DNA from: Balaenoptera acutorostrata
Taxonomy: Eukaryota; Chordata; Mammalia; Artiodactyla; Balaenopteridae
Assembly: GCF_949987535.1 (NCBI RefSeq)
Contig: NC_080068.1
Coordinates: 78,269,254-78,333,253 of the forward strand
Reading direction: 5' to 3'
Length of the DNA stretch: 64,000 nt
Positions within the stretch are counted from its first letter, which is position 1; each line of letters opens with the position of its first letter. Made by a program: the position numbers and the translations under genes. The notes below the pieces were generated by a model. That model did not search any database, was not told the DNA's origin, and worked only from the letters and a program-made list of their open reading frames with translations. Shown in pieces: positions 25,236-37,000 of the stretch.

Positions 25236-26289
25236 AAAATGGTTCATTTAAACACTACATTAATTTCAATCTCATGCAAATTTTATATATATATATATTT
25301 TTTCACATATATGTGCATTTATTCCTCTCCTAATGCCAAAATTATGTGAGATGGCTTCCAAGGACATGAAAACAATAAGATGAATAATATACATAGCTAA
25401 ATTCATGGCACTGGGGATATAGAAGACTAAAAAAAATGAACCAATAGCCAAGATTAGATGAACCTGAGAGTGTGTTGTGATGTCCTATACAATTACAAAA
25501 CTAAAGTGACAAAGTCAATCCTGAACTTCCTAGTGGCCAAAGAAAAAAGGGAAAGGGGGCCAGTACATGATTCACTTATTCCAGATGATGAAAGCTCAGG
25601 AAAAAAGGCTTTTCTTGGCTCGTAGATGTAGGAAAATAAGCTATAACTATTTTAAAAGAGATGATTATGTTACTGAAAGCAGCCGAATTTTTGGTGAAAT
25701 TAATGGGGCTGGAATTGGGAATGACTCCTCTAGCCTGACTGTTACACAACTTTTTTTGTGTTAAATGGTAGTTTCAAAGTACAATTTTAGGAAAATAAAA
25801 AGTCAACTCCACGTCTCTCAGCAGAGCGATAAGGACTATTCCTTTGGACTTTAGTCACTGTTTTATGTAGGACAAATACGTAAGATCTTGAATTCCCTCA
25901 TATATGTTTATATATGTACCTGGCATTTGCTTCCCAGGTCACAGATTATAAATGCATATGTGTTTGTACAAATAATCTTCTTAAGAATATATCCTTATCT
26001 TCCTTTTGGAAGGAGGGAAAGATCTTCATGTTCAAATTTGATATTGAAATTTCTGCTTCAACATGAAAACTACAGGAACTGATGTATATTTTCAAATTTA
26101 TACCAGAAAAAAGGCTTCATGATAACTGGATCTGTTGCCAAACCAGCCTTCAAGCAATTGAAGAGCAAAGCAAATTAAAAGTAAGAATAGAAGCTGTATC
26201 AAACAGATGTTTTTAAAGAACTGAGAAAGTGTCAAAATTACTCTAAAACTGAAAGAATTGGTCTGAAGTTTTACCCAGAAGTTTGGATG
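25236..26289. other. No gene recognised
   Basis: A+T-rich sequence with a short (TA)n near 25286-25300. No feature can be supported. Confidence 0.45.
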
Positions 26290-26541
26290 AAGAATAATAA
26301 CTGACATTTCTTGAGCATTTACAATGTTCCAGGCATAGTTCAAAGTGCTTTGTATGTATTAACTCACTTCTCTAAACTTAACAAAGTTAATACTGCTGTC
26401 ATCTTTCCCATTTTATAGACAGGGAAACTGAGGCATGGAGTAGCTGAATATCCTTGCTCCAGGTCATACAACTAGGAAGTGTTAGAGCTAGGATTCACAC
26501 ACAACCACGCATTCTGGCTCCAGTGGCCAGTCACTAACCCA
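26290..26541 (-). repeat. MIR SINE, antisense
   Basis: cttgagcatttacaatgttccaggcatag ... cccattttatagacagggaaactgaggcatgg ... ggtcatacaactaggaagtgttagagctagg is a well-preserved reverse MIR. Confidence 0.85.
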
Positions 26542-26549
26542 CTAAACTG

Positions 26550-26885
26550 CAGGGGTCCCCAGACTCTGTGGTACCAGTCCCTGGCCTGTTAGGAACCTGG
26601 CCACACAGCAGGAGGTGAGAGGTGGGTGAGTGAGCGAAGCTTCATCTGTATTTACAGCTGCCCCCCATAGTTCGCATTACCGCCTGAGCTCCTCCTCCTA
26701 TCAGCATTATGGTGAGTTGTATAATTATTTCATTATATATCACAATGTAATAATAATAGAAATAAAGTGTACAAATGTAATGCGCTTGAATCATCCAGGA
26801 ACCATCCCCCCACCCCCACCCCATCCGTGGAAAAATTGTCTTCCACGAACTCTGTCCCTGTCGCCAAAAAGGTTGGGGACCGCTG
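26550..26885 (+). mobile_element. MER1/Charlie3-like hAT element with intact 8-bp TSD
   Basis: Terminal inverted repeats caggggtccccaga ... ggttggggaccgctg. The interior includes gcctgttaggaacctggccacacagcagg and cttccacgaactctgtccctg. The 8-bp TSD ctaaactg lies at 26542-26549 and 26886-26893, the length expected for hAT elements, so both ends are exact. It interrupts the right end of a MIR. Confidence 0.9.
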
Positions 26886-27087
26886 CTAAACTGTACTGGC
26901 CCTTGATGTTACAGCAAATGAACCAAAGAAGTATTGGTTGGCCAACGGGCAAATAAATATCTTCTGTTGTATCCCCTATACTTTCTTTTGTTTTGTTTTG
27001 CTTTCTTTAAATGATCAAACTTACCTTAATTATCCTTGAAATTTCTGTTAATATTCTTGTGTAGAATTCCTAGTAGTAAATTTTTTT

Positions 27088-28356
27088 TTAACGTCTTTAT
27101 TGGAGTATAATTGCTTTACAATGGTGTGTTAGTTTCTGCTTTATAACAAAGTGAATCAACTATACTTATACATGTATCCCCATATCTCCTCCCTCTTGCG
27201 TCTCCCTCCCTATCCCAGCCCTCTAGGTGGTCACAAAGCACTGAGCTGATCTCCTTGTGCTATGCGGCTGCTTCCCACTAGCTATCTAGTTTACATTTGG
27301 TAGTATATATAAGTCCATGCCACTCTCTCACTTCGTCCCAGCTTACCCTTCCCCCTCCCCGTGTCCTCAAGTCCATTCTCTACGTCTCCGTCTTTATTCC
27401 TGTCCTGCCCCTAGGTTCTTCAGAACCTTTTCTTTTCTTTTTTTTAGATTCCATATATATGTGTTGGCATACGGTATTTATTTTTCTCTTTCTGACTTAC
27501 TTCACTCTGTATGACAGTCGCTAGGTCCATCCACCTCACTACAAATAACTCAATTTCATTTCTTTTTATGACTAATATTCCATTGTATATATGTGCCACA
27601 TCTTCTTTATCCCTTCATCTGTCGATGGACACTTAGGTTGCTTCCATGTCCTGGCTATTGTAAATAGTGCTGCAATGAACATTGGGGTGCATGTCTCTTT
27701 TTGAATTATGGTTTTCTCTGGGTATATGCCCAGGAGTGGGATTGCTGGGTCATATGGTAGTTCTATTTTTAGTTTTTTAAGGAACGTCCATACTGTTCTC
27801 CATAGTGGCTGTATCAATTTACATTCCCACCAACAGTGCAAGAGGGTTCCCTTTTCTCCACACCCTCTCCAGCATTTGTTGTTTGTAGATTTTTTGATGA
27901 TGGTCATTCTGACTGGTGTGAGGTTATACCTCATTGTAGTTTTGATTTGCATTTCTCTAATGATTAGTGATGTTGAGCATCCTTTCATGTGTTTGTTGGC
28001 AATCTGTGTATCTTCTTTGGAGAAATGTCTATTTATGTCTTCTGCCCATTTTTGGATTGGGTTGTTTGTTTTTTTTAATATTGAGCTGCATGAGCTACTT
28101 GTAAATTTTGGAGATTAATCCTTTGTCAGTTGCTTCATTTGCAAATATTTTCTCCAGTTCTGAGGGTTGTCTTTTCATCTTGTTTACGGTTTCCTTTGCT
28201 GTGCAAAAGCTGTTAAGTTTCATTAGGTCCCATTTGTTTATTTTTGTTTTTATTTCCATTTCTCTAGGAGGTGGGTCAAAAAGGATCTTGATGTGATTTA
28301 TGTCATAGAGTGTTCTGCCTATGTTTTCCTCTAAGAGTTTTATAGTGTCTGGCCTT
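27088..28356 (-). mobile_element. Cetartiodactyl L1, 5'-truncated, antisense
   Basis: Starts with poly-T and aacgtctttattggagtataattgc (reverse of the L1 3' end), continues through the 3' UTR, then ORF2 C-terminal coding on the - strand. An uninterrupted 138-residue piece (27572-27988) keeps the L1 ORF2 Cys/His-like text [19 protein letters not shown]. Flanks gtaaattttttt at 27076-27087 and 28357-28368 form a 12-bp TSD. A young-looking but dead copy. Confidence 0.92.
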
Positions 28357-28368
28357 GTAAATTTTTTT

Positions 28369-29928
28369 AAATGATAAAAAATGGAAAAAATTTAGTTGAA
28401 TGATGAAACCTTATTCAGCTATTATAAATTATGTTTTTACAGTTTTAAGAGCGTGGAAGAATGCTTGTAAAATGAAGTAAAGCAGCAGGATGTAAATTTA
28501 TTGGAAGCCCAGCTCCACCTTTCCCACCCCCCAAAAGAAACTATTGAAAGAAAGATGGGAAAGTTTAATTGTGGCTATGACTGGGTAGGAGAATTAGGAA
28601 TAATTTTTTTTCTTATTTTTCTTAATTTCCATAAAATTTACTTGAATACTATCATAGACCAAAAAAATGAACTAAACTTCATTTTTTCAAAAGCTGAAAA
28701 TCAGAGCTGTTCTTTACAAACGCAAAATACGAAGCTCCTAGTGATAATCTCACTGTATAACTTAAAATCATTTCCATGAGCCCTACGCTATAGGAGTGGA
28801 GGTGGCATGATTTAGACTTGCACTGGTGTGGCTATTTAATTTTAAAGTAAAATGAAAAATTCTGCAATAGTCACATGGCCACAAGTGGCTAGTGACAGGT
28901 TTTCCATCGTCACAGAAAGTTCTGTTGCTCAGCACTGGTTTCAAAGAAAGAACATGGACTCTGGAGCCATACGCCTTGAAATCAAGTCCTGATATGAGCT
29001 GATACTTGCTGTGTGAAATAAGCAATTTACTCAACCTCTCTGAGCCTATTTCCCCATAGACATTTGGGACTAATGATAATATCACTTCCCATGAAAGGAG
29101 ATTAAGAAGATCAAATAAGATAATACATGTGACAGTTCTCTGAAGACTATAGGGTAGTTTACCAGGTCGTTCCTGCTTCACAAGTCCCCCAGCCTGAACT
29201 TAATCTAGCTCTTTGTGCACTGATTCCAAATCCATGAATGATTCATACCAAGAATTTTGCTGATAGGGAACGACACCGTAAAAATCAGACTTACCAGCTC
29301 TTAGCACAGTTCCCAGGACAAGTCCTTGGTAATGTGGGTGTTCCATTTCTTCCTTGTAAAAAGCTTCCACACACAGCTCTGCATCTTCTATAGTAACACC
29401 TCCTCGGTTTTTTCCTTAACAATATAAACACATTGCCCTCCTTCCATTCCTAAATGAAAAAGGCTGTCTTAAAAAAGAAAGCAAAGAAAGAGGTTTTGTC
29501 TGTCAAAGAAATAAAGGGGGTAAAATGCTGTAACTAAAAGGAAGTCAATCTGACTTGACAGTGCAGGAATTAAGCAAAAGATGTTGCCAACTGCCGCAAG
29601 AACGTGAAGTTTTCCCCAACGATGAGAGCAGGTTCTCTATGCTTCAAAGCTGTTGGGTTACTGACTAAGCGGAAGTACTTGCTCATTCTGATTTTTTTTC
29701 CCCGAGTCACTTCTGGTTTTTCCTGCAAAACACCTTGCCCAATTTAGACTATTTTAGAGCTGCCGCATATCTAGAGCGGTCTCCATCTTATTTCTCATTC
29801 AACCACCTGATAGTTAAGCGTGAGTCTTGTATGGCTTTGAAGAAGAAAGAAAGAAAAAAAAAAAAGTCAAGTTCTGACTCAACTCGGTGCAGATTCCACA
29901 CTCACCCTCTCCCTCCTGCCTCCCCCAG
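28369..29928. other. Sequence before the first RBM47 coding exon; one MIR
   Basis: A sense MIR lies at about 28925-29150 (aagaacatggactctggagccatacg ... ctcaacctctctgagcctatttcc). The remaining sequence to the acceptor at 29928 shows no exon that I can prove. Non-coding 5' exons of RBM47 could lie anywhere upstream and cannot be called without transcripts. Confidence 0.5.
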
Positions 29929-31089
29929 GTTTCCCCCGGGCTGTGGATGCCTTTGACATTATGACCGCAGAGGATTCCACCGCAGCCATGAGCAGCGAGT
30001 CGGCCCCTGGGTCCTCCGCCAAGGTGCCCGAGGGCGTGGCGGGCGCGCCCAACGAGGCGGCGCTTCTGGCGCTGATGGAGCGCACGGGCTACAGCATGGT
30101 GCAGGAGAACGGGCAGCGCAAGTACGGCGGCCCGCCGCCCGGCTGGGAAGGCCCGCACCCGCAGCGCGGCTGCGAGGTCTTCGTGGGCAAGATCCCACGC
30201 GACGTGTACGAGGACGAGCTGGTGCCCGTGTTTGAGGCGGTGGGCCGCATCTACGAGCTGCGCCTCATGATGGACTTCGACGGCAAGAACCGCGGCTACG
30301 CCTTCGTCATGTACTGCCACAAGCACGAGGCCAAGCGCGCCGTGCGTGAGCTCAACAACTACGAGATCCGCCCCGGCCGCCTGCTCGGCGTGTGCTGCAG
30401 CGTAGACAACTGCCGCCTCTTCATCGGCGGCATCCCCAAGATGAAGAAGCGCGAGGAGATCCTGGAGGAGATCGCCAAGGTCACGGAGGGCGTGCTCGAC
30501 GTGATCGTCTACGCCAGCGCGGCCGACAAGATGAAGAACCGCGGCTTCGCCTTCGTCGAGTACGAGAGCCACCGCGCCGCCGCCATGGCGCGCCGCAAGC
30601 TCATGCCCGGCCGCATCCAGCTTTGGGGCCACCAGATCGCCGTGGACTGGGCCGAGCCCGAGATCGACGTGGACGAGGACGTGATGGAGACCGTGAAGAT
30701 CCTCTACGTGCGGAACCTCATGATCGAGACCACCGAGGACACCATCAAGAAGAGCTTCGGCCAGTTCAACCCGGGCTGCGTGGAGCGCGTCAAGAAGATC
30801 CGCGACTATGCCTTCGTGCACTTTGCCAGCCGCGAGGACGCCGTGCATGCCATGAACAACCTCAACGGCACCGAGCTGGAGGGCTCGTGCCTCGAGGTGA
30901 CGCTGGCCAAGCCCGTGGACAAGGAGCAGTACTCCCGCTACCAGAAGGCGGCCAAGGGCGGCGGCGCGGCCGAGGCGGCAATGGTGCAGCAGCCCAGCTA
31001 CGTGTACTCCTGCGACCCCTACACGCTGGCCTACTATGGCTACCCCTACAACGCACTCATTGGGCCCAACAGGGACTACTTCGTGAAAG
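29929..31089 (+). CDS. RBM47: RBM47 first coding exon: short 5' UTR piece, start codon, RRM1-RRM3
   Basis: The acceptor is a strong C-rich pyrimidine tract (ctccctcctgcctcccccag) ending at 29928. The exon carries 32 bases of leader and then ATG at 29961, with A at -3, giving [14 protein letters not shown], the known RBM47 N-terminus. A frame start at GTG 29943 is not used: it precedes the family's conserved Met by six codons and is not an ATG. The exon encodes residues 1-376 plus one base of codon 377 and holds all three RRMs. The donor is AAAG|gttagt at 31090. It is far richer in G+C and CpG than its surroundings, with nearly all codons ending in G or C, and so forms an exonic CpG-rich island. 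If the intron were retained, translation would stop one codon later at TAG (31092-31094). Confidence 0.97.
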
Positions 31090-34000
31090 GTTAGTGGGGA
31101 CTCCTTGCCTGGGTAGGCCCAGGGATCCGCGTCTGCCAGGTGGGCGGTGTCAGGGGTGTGGTGGCTGTCATTTACCGAGCTGGTGGACGGCGACCCCCCT
31201 ACCCAGCCTCGTTTGGGTGTGGGTTCTGGGTTCTGTTCTTTGCTGGCGCTTAAGGCATGCACTTCTACAGCACTGAGAGGAATGCAGATCGTTAGTATGT
31301 GTGGGATGAGTGGTAGAATCGTGGGCGCATGCAAGCTCTTCCTGCGCTCAGCCTTTCCAGGGCCTACCCACTGTGGGGCTAGTCCGCAAGGCTCTGGGTT
31401 CTTAGGTTAAAAACTACGTGTGAAATGAAGTCTTTAGAATGTTGGGGATTAGGGGGCACAGTGTTGTCGTTGGGTTTTTTGTTTGGGTTGTTTTGTTGTT
31501 TGTAGTCACTGGCTAGCCCGTAATGAAACCAGGCATTACACTGGGAAGCAGAATGCTTAGCCTCTGGGTCCTGTTCTCTGATTAACTGCTTTTGTGACTT
31601 AAGTCAGCCCCTTTGACCTCCCGAGGCTTGTTTTCTCACGCATAAAATGAGAAAGGTGACTAGCAGTTCCCCTTCCACAACTAACTTTGTTACAGTGTGT
31701 GAACATTTTTATTTACTGGAGTTGCAGTTGCAGTCCTAGGAACTCACCCTTCAAGTTCATCTCTTGCGTTAAGCAGACATTTTAGGGTGCACCTAGGCTG
31801 GGACAGAAGGTGTGAACCATCTTCCAGCTCATTGAAGGGCAGAGGTGTAGCCACTTGCAGCTTAGAGCCAGCGCAAACACCTAAGTGCCAAGAACCTTGA
31901 GCTGAGGTCCGCCTCCTGTACTGTTGCTATTGGTAGCTCATCGTGTTTTGTGTTGTTATTATAAGCAGGCAGCATAAGAGGCCGGGGTCGAGGTGCAGCT
32001 GGCAACAGAGCCCCAGGGCCCAGGGGTTCCTACCTTGGGGGATATTCTGCTGGCCGTGGTATATATAGCCGATATCATGAAGGAAAAGGAAAACAACAAG
32101 AAAAAGGATATGAACTTGTACCGAATTTGGAAATCTCTGCCGTCAATCCAGTTGCCATTAAACCTGGTACAGGTCAGTATAAACCGGAGTGAGAATGGAT
32201 CTTTTCAGCCTGAACCCCAGCCCTCTCTTTGAAGTGACTTCCTTGGGTACTTCTATCTGCATATGGGTTCCTCTTCTCAAAGGCAACCGGAGATTAGGCA
32301 AGGAATGTGGCCTCCTGTGCCTTCTCATCTAGAATTTAGGGAGATAGTCTAGTTTTGACCACGTTCAAGTCAAACTTTCCGATAGTGGGTTTTTCCAATG
32401 GGTATCACCAGTTGTTAGGCTTTTTTTCAATTAGGCAGATTCTCAACTAGGCAGATTGGGATGGGGGGTGCAGAGATAGAAGAACACGAGTCTCTTCTGT
32501 GTCTTCTACCAGCTAAAAACTTTCTTCTCCTTACTCAAGCCTATTTCTACCACACGCATCAGAAGCCAGAAGGCGCATTTCTTTGCTAGTTCTGAGAGTT
32601 GCTGGGAAGGTTAGAAAATTCCCCTTCAGGAGCAAATAACACCACTGTCTCTTGTCATGGTCTTAACAAACCAGAATGCCTGGGAGCAGCAGTGAAAGTT
32701 TTTGCAGATGATTTCCAGCTCTCATTTCCACCTTTTGCTGGATCAGTAGATTGGGGGTAGGGGCACTCAAGTAATTCAAGCCAGGGACCTTGAACTTTGC
32801 TTCCACCCTCCACAAACCTGGCCCCACAAACCAGTTTTCCAACATTGTTAGTGCTCATTGGTCGCCTAATGTGAAACAGGTCTTTCTGACCCTAACCTGC
32901 AAGGAGCTTTCTTTAACTCCACAGTGTGAGCATAGCACAGACTCCCACACACCACACAAGCCCCCAAACACATGGGAAATTCCACCCTGACCCTCCTCCA
33001 GACCTGTTCCCGGTCTCATGGAGGGAAGATTGAAGAACGCTTTGAGAACATCCTCGCTTCGAAGCTCAGCCTCTCTGACTTTCTGTTGCCTGAGGTCTGC
33101 ACTCCTTCCCCTGGCTGAAACAGACTCAAGGGAGCTGTGCGAGTGGGGCGTAGGTTGGCATTGGCCACATAGGGCTTACAAAGCATTTTCCCAGTAGAGC
33201 TTCCTTTTGAAGTAATCCGGTGATTTTTTTTTTTTTTTTAATGCCTATGAAAAAATTCTGCAATTTCTGCGGGTAAGTGACTCCTTAGACTGGATTTCCT
33301 TATAAATGCCATTGGTGCTTTAAGCAGTGTAAAACAGATCCTGTTTCTCTCTGTAATTCCATAAAGCAGAGCCTGGATACAAGACTTGTCACTTCTACTT
33401 GTTGGGAAAGGGACTCCTGTTGGCATTAGCTTAAGATTTAACTAGAGGTAGTGGGAAGCAACCGCATAGCACAGGGAGATCAGCTCTGTGCTTTGTGACC
33501 ACCTAGAGGGGTGGGATAGGGAGGTTGGGAGGGAGGGAGATGCAAGAGGGAAGAGATGTGGGAACATATGTATATGTATAACTGATTCACATTGTTATAA
33601 AGCAGAAACTAACACACCATTGTAAAGCAATTATACTCCAATAAATATGTTAAAAAAAAAAGATTTAACTAGAGAAAAGAACTCTTAAACAACCTTTAAG
33701 CATATAGTTGTGTTCTGAGGCATGGAGTAGCTGACAGCCAGAATAATCCAGAGTTGCTTAGTACAACTCAAATATAGCTCAAACTTATAACCCTTTCTGG
33801 GCCCTATCCCCTTGACCTCTATTTCTGATTAATCTAGAAAATTAGAACTATGTATTTTAGGAGGAACACCAGGGCAGTAGTGAAGTATCTGGGCACAAGA
33901 TCATATGGATGGAAAGGCAGGTAAAAGATTTGGTTAAGATTTTAGGTATATTTTATTGAATGGCTGTATCATTGTTTAGCCCACAGTCATTTCTCTTTAC

Positions 34001-37000
34001 CTTATATCCTCAGCTTTTATTAGAAGAAATTACTTACAGTTGGAGAAAAAACATAAGTGAAAGGTTACTTTGTGTATGCATTTCAATATTCTTGCTCTTC
34101 CTTGCAACACACACATACCACACACTCACGCAAACTCCCCCAGATCAGGGCTAGTATTTTTTTTTCTTTTTACCTCTCCTTATCATACATTGACATTCGA
34201 TAACTGCTGTCGGTTTGAATCTCTGGTTGAAATGAGCCCTTTGGACTTGACTCACAGAAACATGTCTTTGAATTGGCAGGTACCACCAAAAAAAGCAGTC
34301 ACTCTACTGCTTCGCTATTATGACTGGCCATTAGAAAATTAGGGAATTTTCCATTTTTTATTATGTATTTTTCCTTGAGTCAGTAATACTGAAATCTGAA
34401 ATGTGGGGTGGGGAGGATGTACACAGACCTCTGAGTTCTCAAAATGAAACCCTCAACAGCACCAGCTTTTTAAAACGTGGTGAAAGTAAAAAGGGCAGCG
34501 GGTCTGGTAACGAGTTAGATGAGTGATAAGGAACCAGCAGTCTCCTTCTCACACTCTTGGGCCTCGAGCCTCTGCTCTCACTTCTTATTCTGAGACTGTT
34601 TTCTCAGAATTAGAAGGCCCTTTCTTGCTCTGTAGGACCTCAAGAGTAAGAGTCAAAATGCGATTTTCTGTTAGAAGCAGTAGGAAATGTGGGTGCAGAA
34701 ACCTAACTCTAAGCTTTCCTTCCCTGATGATCTATGGGGAGACCCCATTGGTACCTACGTGTTTCCTTTTGAAAGTCAAGCCAAGGGGAGGGGGGTACCT
34801 GCCACCTCCTCTCTCTTCCTCTTGGGTAGCACCTGTACTGAGGGAGCATTAGTTAGCAGGGAGAGCCCTTGGCTGCTAAACTTGGTTTTTAAAAACATAG
34901 AGAAAGTGATGGACCTCCCTCAGTGACTGGATGACTGACCTGTGTTTCCTTCTTACTTCTCTTGCAGTGGCCATCCCTGCCATCGGGGCCCAGTATTCCA
35001 TGTTTCAGGCAGCTCCGGCTCCTAAAATGATTGAAGATGGTAAAATCCACACAATGGAGCACATGATCAGCCCCATCGCTGTGCAGCCAGACCCAGCCGC
35101 CGCGGCCGCGGCCGCCGCCGTCATCCCTGCCGTGTCCACGCCACCACCTTTCCAGGTAGGGTTCTTGCTGCGGTCGTTGCGTTTGTGTGAGGCCTCCTGT
35201 GTCGTGGATTCATTTAATATTCCACAGGAGAATTTACTGTGTGCCTAGCTGTCTGTTAGAACTATGGGACTGGATGACAGACAAATTTTGTAAGATAAAT
35301 CATGGCAGGACAGAAAAATTTTTAGTAATAATTGTACTACCCCAATATCATCACTGTATTAAGGATGGGAAGCAATATGCAAAAATGGCATGTGTAATTT
35401 TTCACAGTGTCATAATATTATACATACTATTTTTTTTTTTATGACACTGGATAATTTTTAACTCATGTTCTTATTGTTAAGGAGCTGACACACAAAATCC
35501 CAGGAGATAGTTCACGTTTTCCCATTCCAGGTTATAGTTCAATGAAGAGTTCTTTAAAGTTCTACTCCTCCCTCCACGCTCCCTCCCTCTCTCTCTCTGT
35601 ATGAGTATATACATATGTATACATGTATACATATGTATATGTGTGCCTGTAGAGAGAGAAACGTCTATAGAGATAAAGATACATGAAACTTTACAAAATC
35701 TGCCTTTACTCCTCTCTTACAACCATATCCAACTATTCCCATATCTCCTCCCAATCCAGTCTTAGCATTCCATCCTCCTTCCCCACCTCTACTCACCCAC
35801 AGTGTTCTCCTCTCTGTGGTTTCTTCTCTAGAATCTTTCCCATCCATCTCACCTTGGAAATCATCTCTCCTGTACTTCTCATTACCTACAGTATTACTTG
35901 GCATTTGACTGCCAGTGTGTTCTATCTCCCCAATTAAAACGAAGTTCTTCCAGAGCAAGAGCTACGTCTTATATTGCTTTGTATCTGCAATGTGTAGCAC
36001 ACAGGGAATACCTATGTGATATATCATTCATCCAGACAGAAAAATAATCTTGTTGAAGCTCTCCTTTGTGAGGCAGTGAATCTCAACTACCGTATCTATC
36101 AACAAGCGTAAAAACTCAGGCCGGGGCTGTCTTTTATCTAATTGGGTAAGAATTATCCAGGGGACATGTTTATATTGATAAAACAGAGATTCTTAGATTC
36201 AAACCCCAGAAGATTCCAGTTCAGCAGAACTGGGCTGGGGTTCTAGAATCCATATTTTGTCCCAGCTCCTCAGTGATGCCGAAACAAAGCCAGGCTGTGA
36301 ACCCTCACAGTAGCCTGCTGTTTGCTTGCTGTTGCCCACACTGAGCCCCAGTCTTGACTGCACTATTCAGAAAGGGTCAGGCCATGTGAAGTTTATTTAT
36401 CTATCAATATATCGTCAAGTATTCTTTAACTGCAAAAAGCCAAAAAAAGGAATAGGTTGGAAATGACTCACAAAGCAGTTATTCCTGTGGCCTGACTATA
36501 AATATATACGGTAACCTACAGGCATTACTTAGTGGAATTCTGCTAATAATTTCTAATTCCTCTTTACTAAGAAACTCGTGAACTTTGGTCTTTGCTGCGT
36601 GGTCACAGTTCTGGTGGAGCCCAGATTCCAGGCTTCATGATCACGTTCTGGAATGCAGACCGTTTCTATCTTATGTCAGTCTGTGCTGGATGCTGCCGTG
36701 GGGTCTTTACACGAAGTTGTGGTTTGGGAATTCGTTCAGTGTGCTGTCATTAACAGTTGATTCCTATGGAGATTGTTTCCTTCTCCAGTATATTCTGCAG
36801 AATGCCTGGAGCTACTTCATTTGTAACGTGGGAATGGCTTCTTTGAGTGTGTGTGACCCTGCCACTCTCCCTCAGATCTAAGTACTCTGTGTCCTGCCTC
36901 GAGTTCATTGACCTGGGTTCTCTGACACGTTCAGTCCTCTGCCGCCTCTGTGTTCTCTGCCAAATTGCAGCAGAGGAAGGAGCTTTTTGTTTTTTTTTTT

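Noticed and set aside
27572..27988. A 138-residue reverse frame
   Set aside because: It is a surviving piece of L1 ORF2 within a 5'-truncated element, not a host gene.
29943..29960. Six extra codons (starting at GTG) before the RBM47 Met
   Set aside because: GTG is not a normal nuclear start, and the known RBM47 N-terminus begins at ATG 29961, which has A at -3.
30392..31276. A 294-residue + strand frame overlapping RBM47
   Set aside because: It is a shifted reading of the same exon, rich in Arg/Gly/Pro; the real frame is proved by three RRMs and splice phase.
29814..31334. A 506-residue open frame on the - strand across the RRM exon
   Set aside because: It lies exactly opposite the GC-rich RBM47 exon, is dominated by Leu/Val/His/Ala from reversed G/C-ending codons, has no domain and runs into repetitive or non-coding flanks. 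It is a composition shadow.
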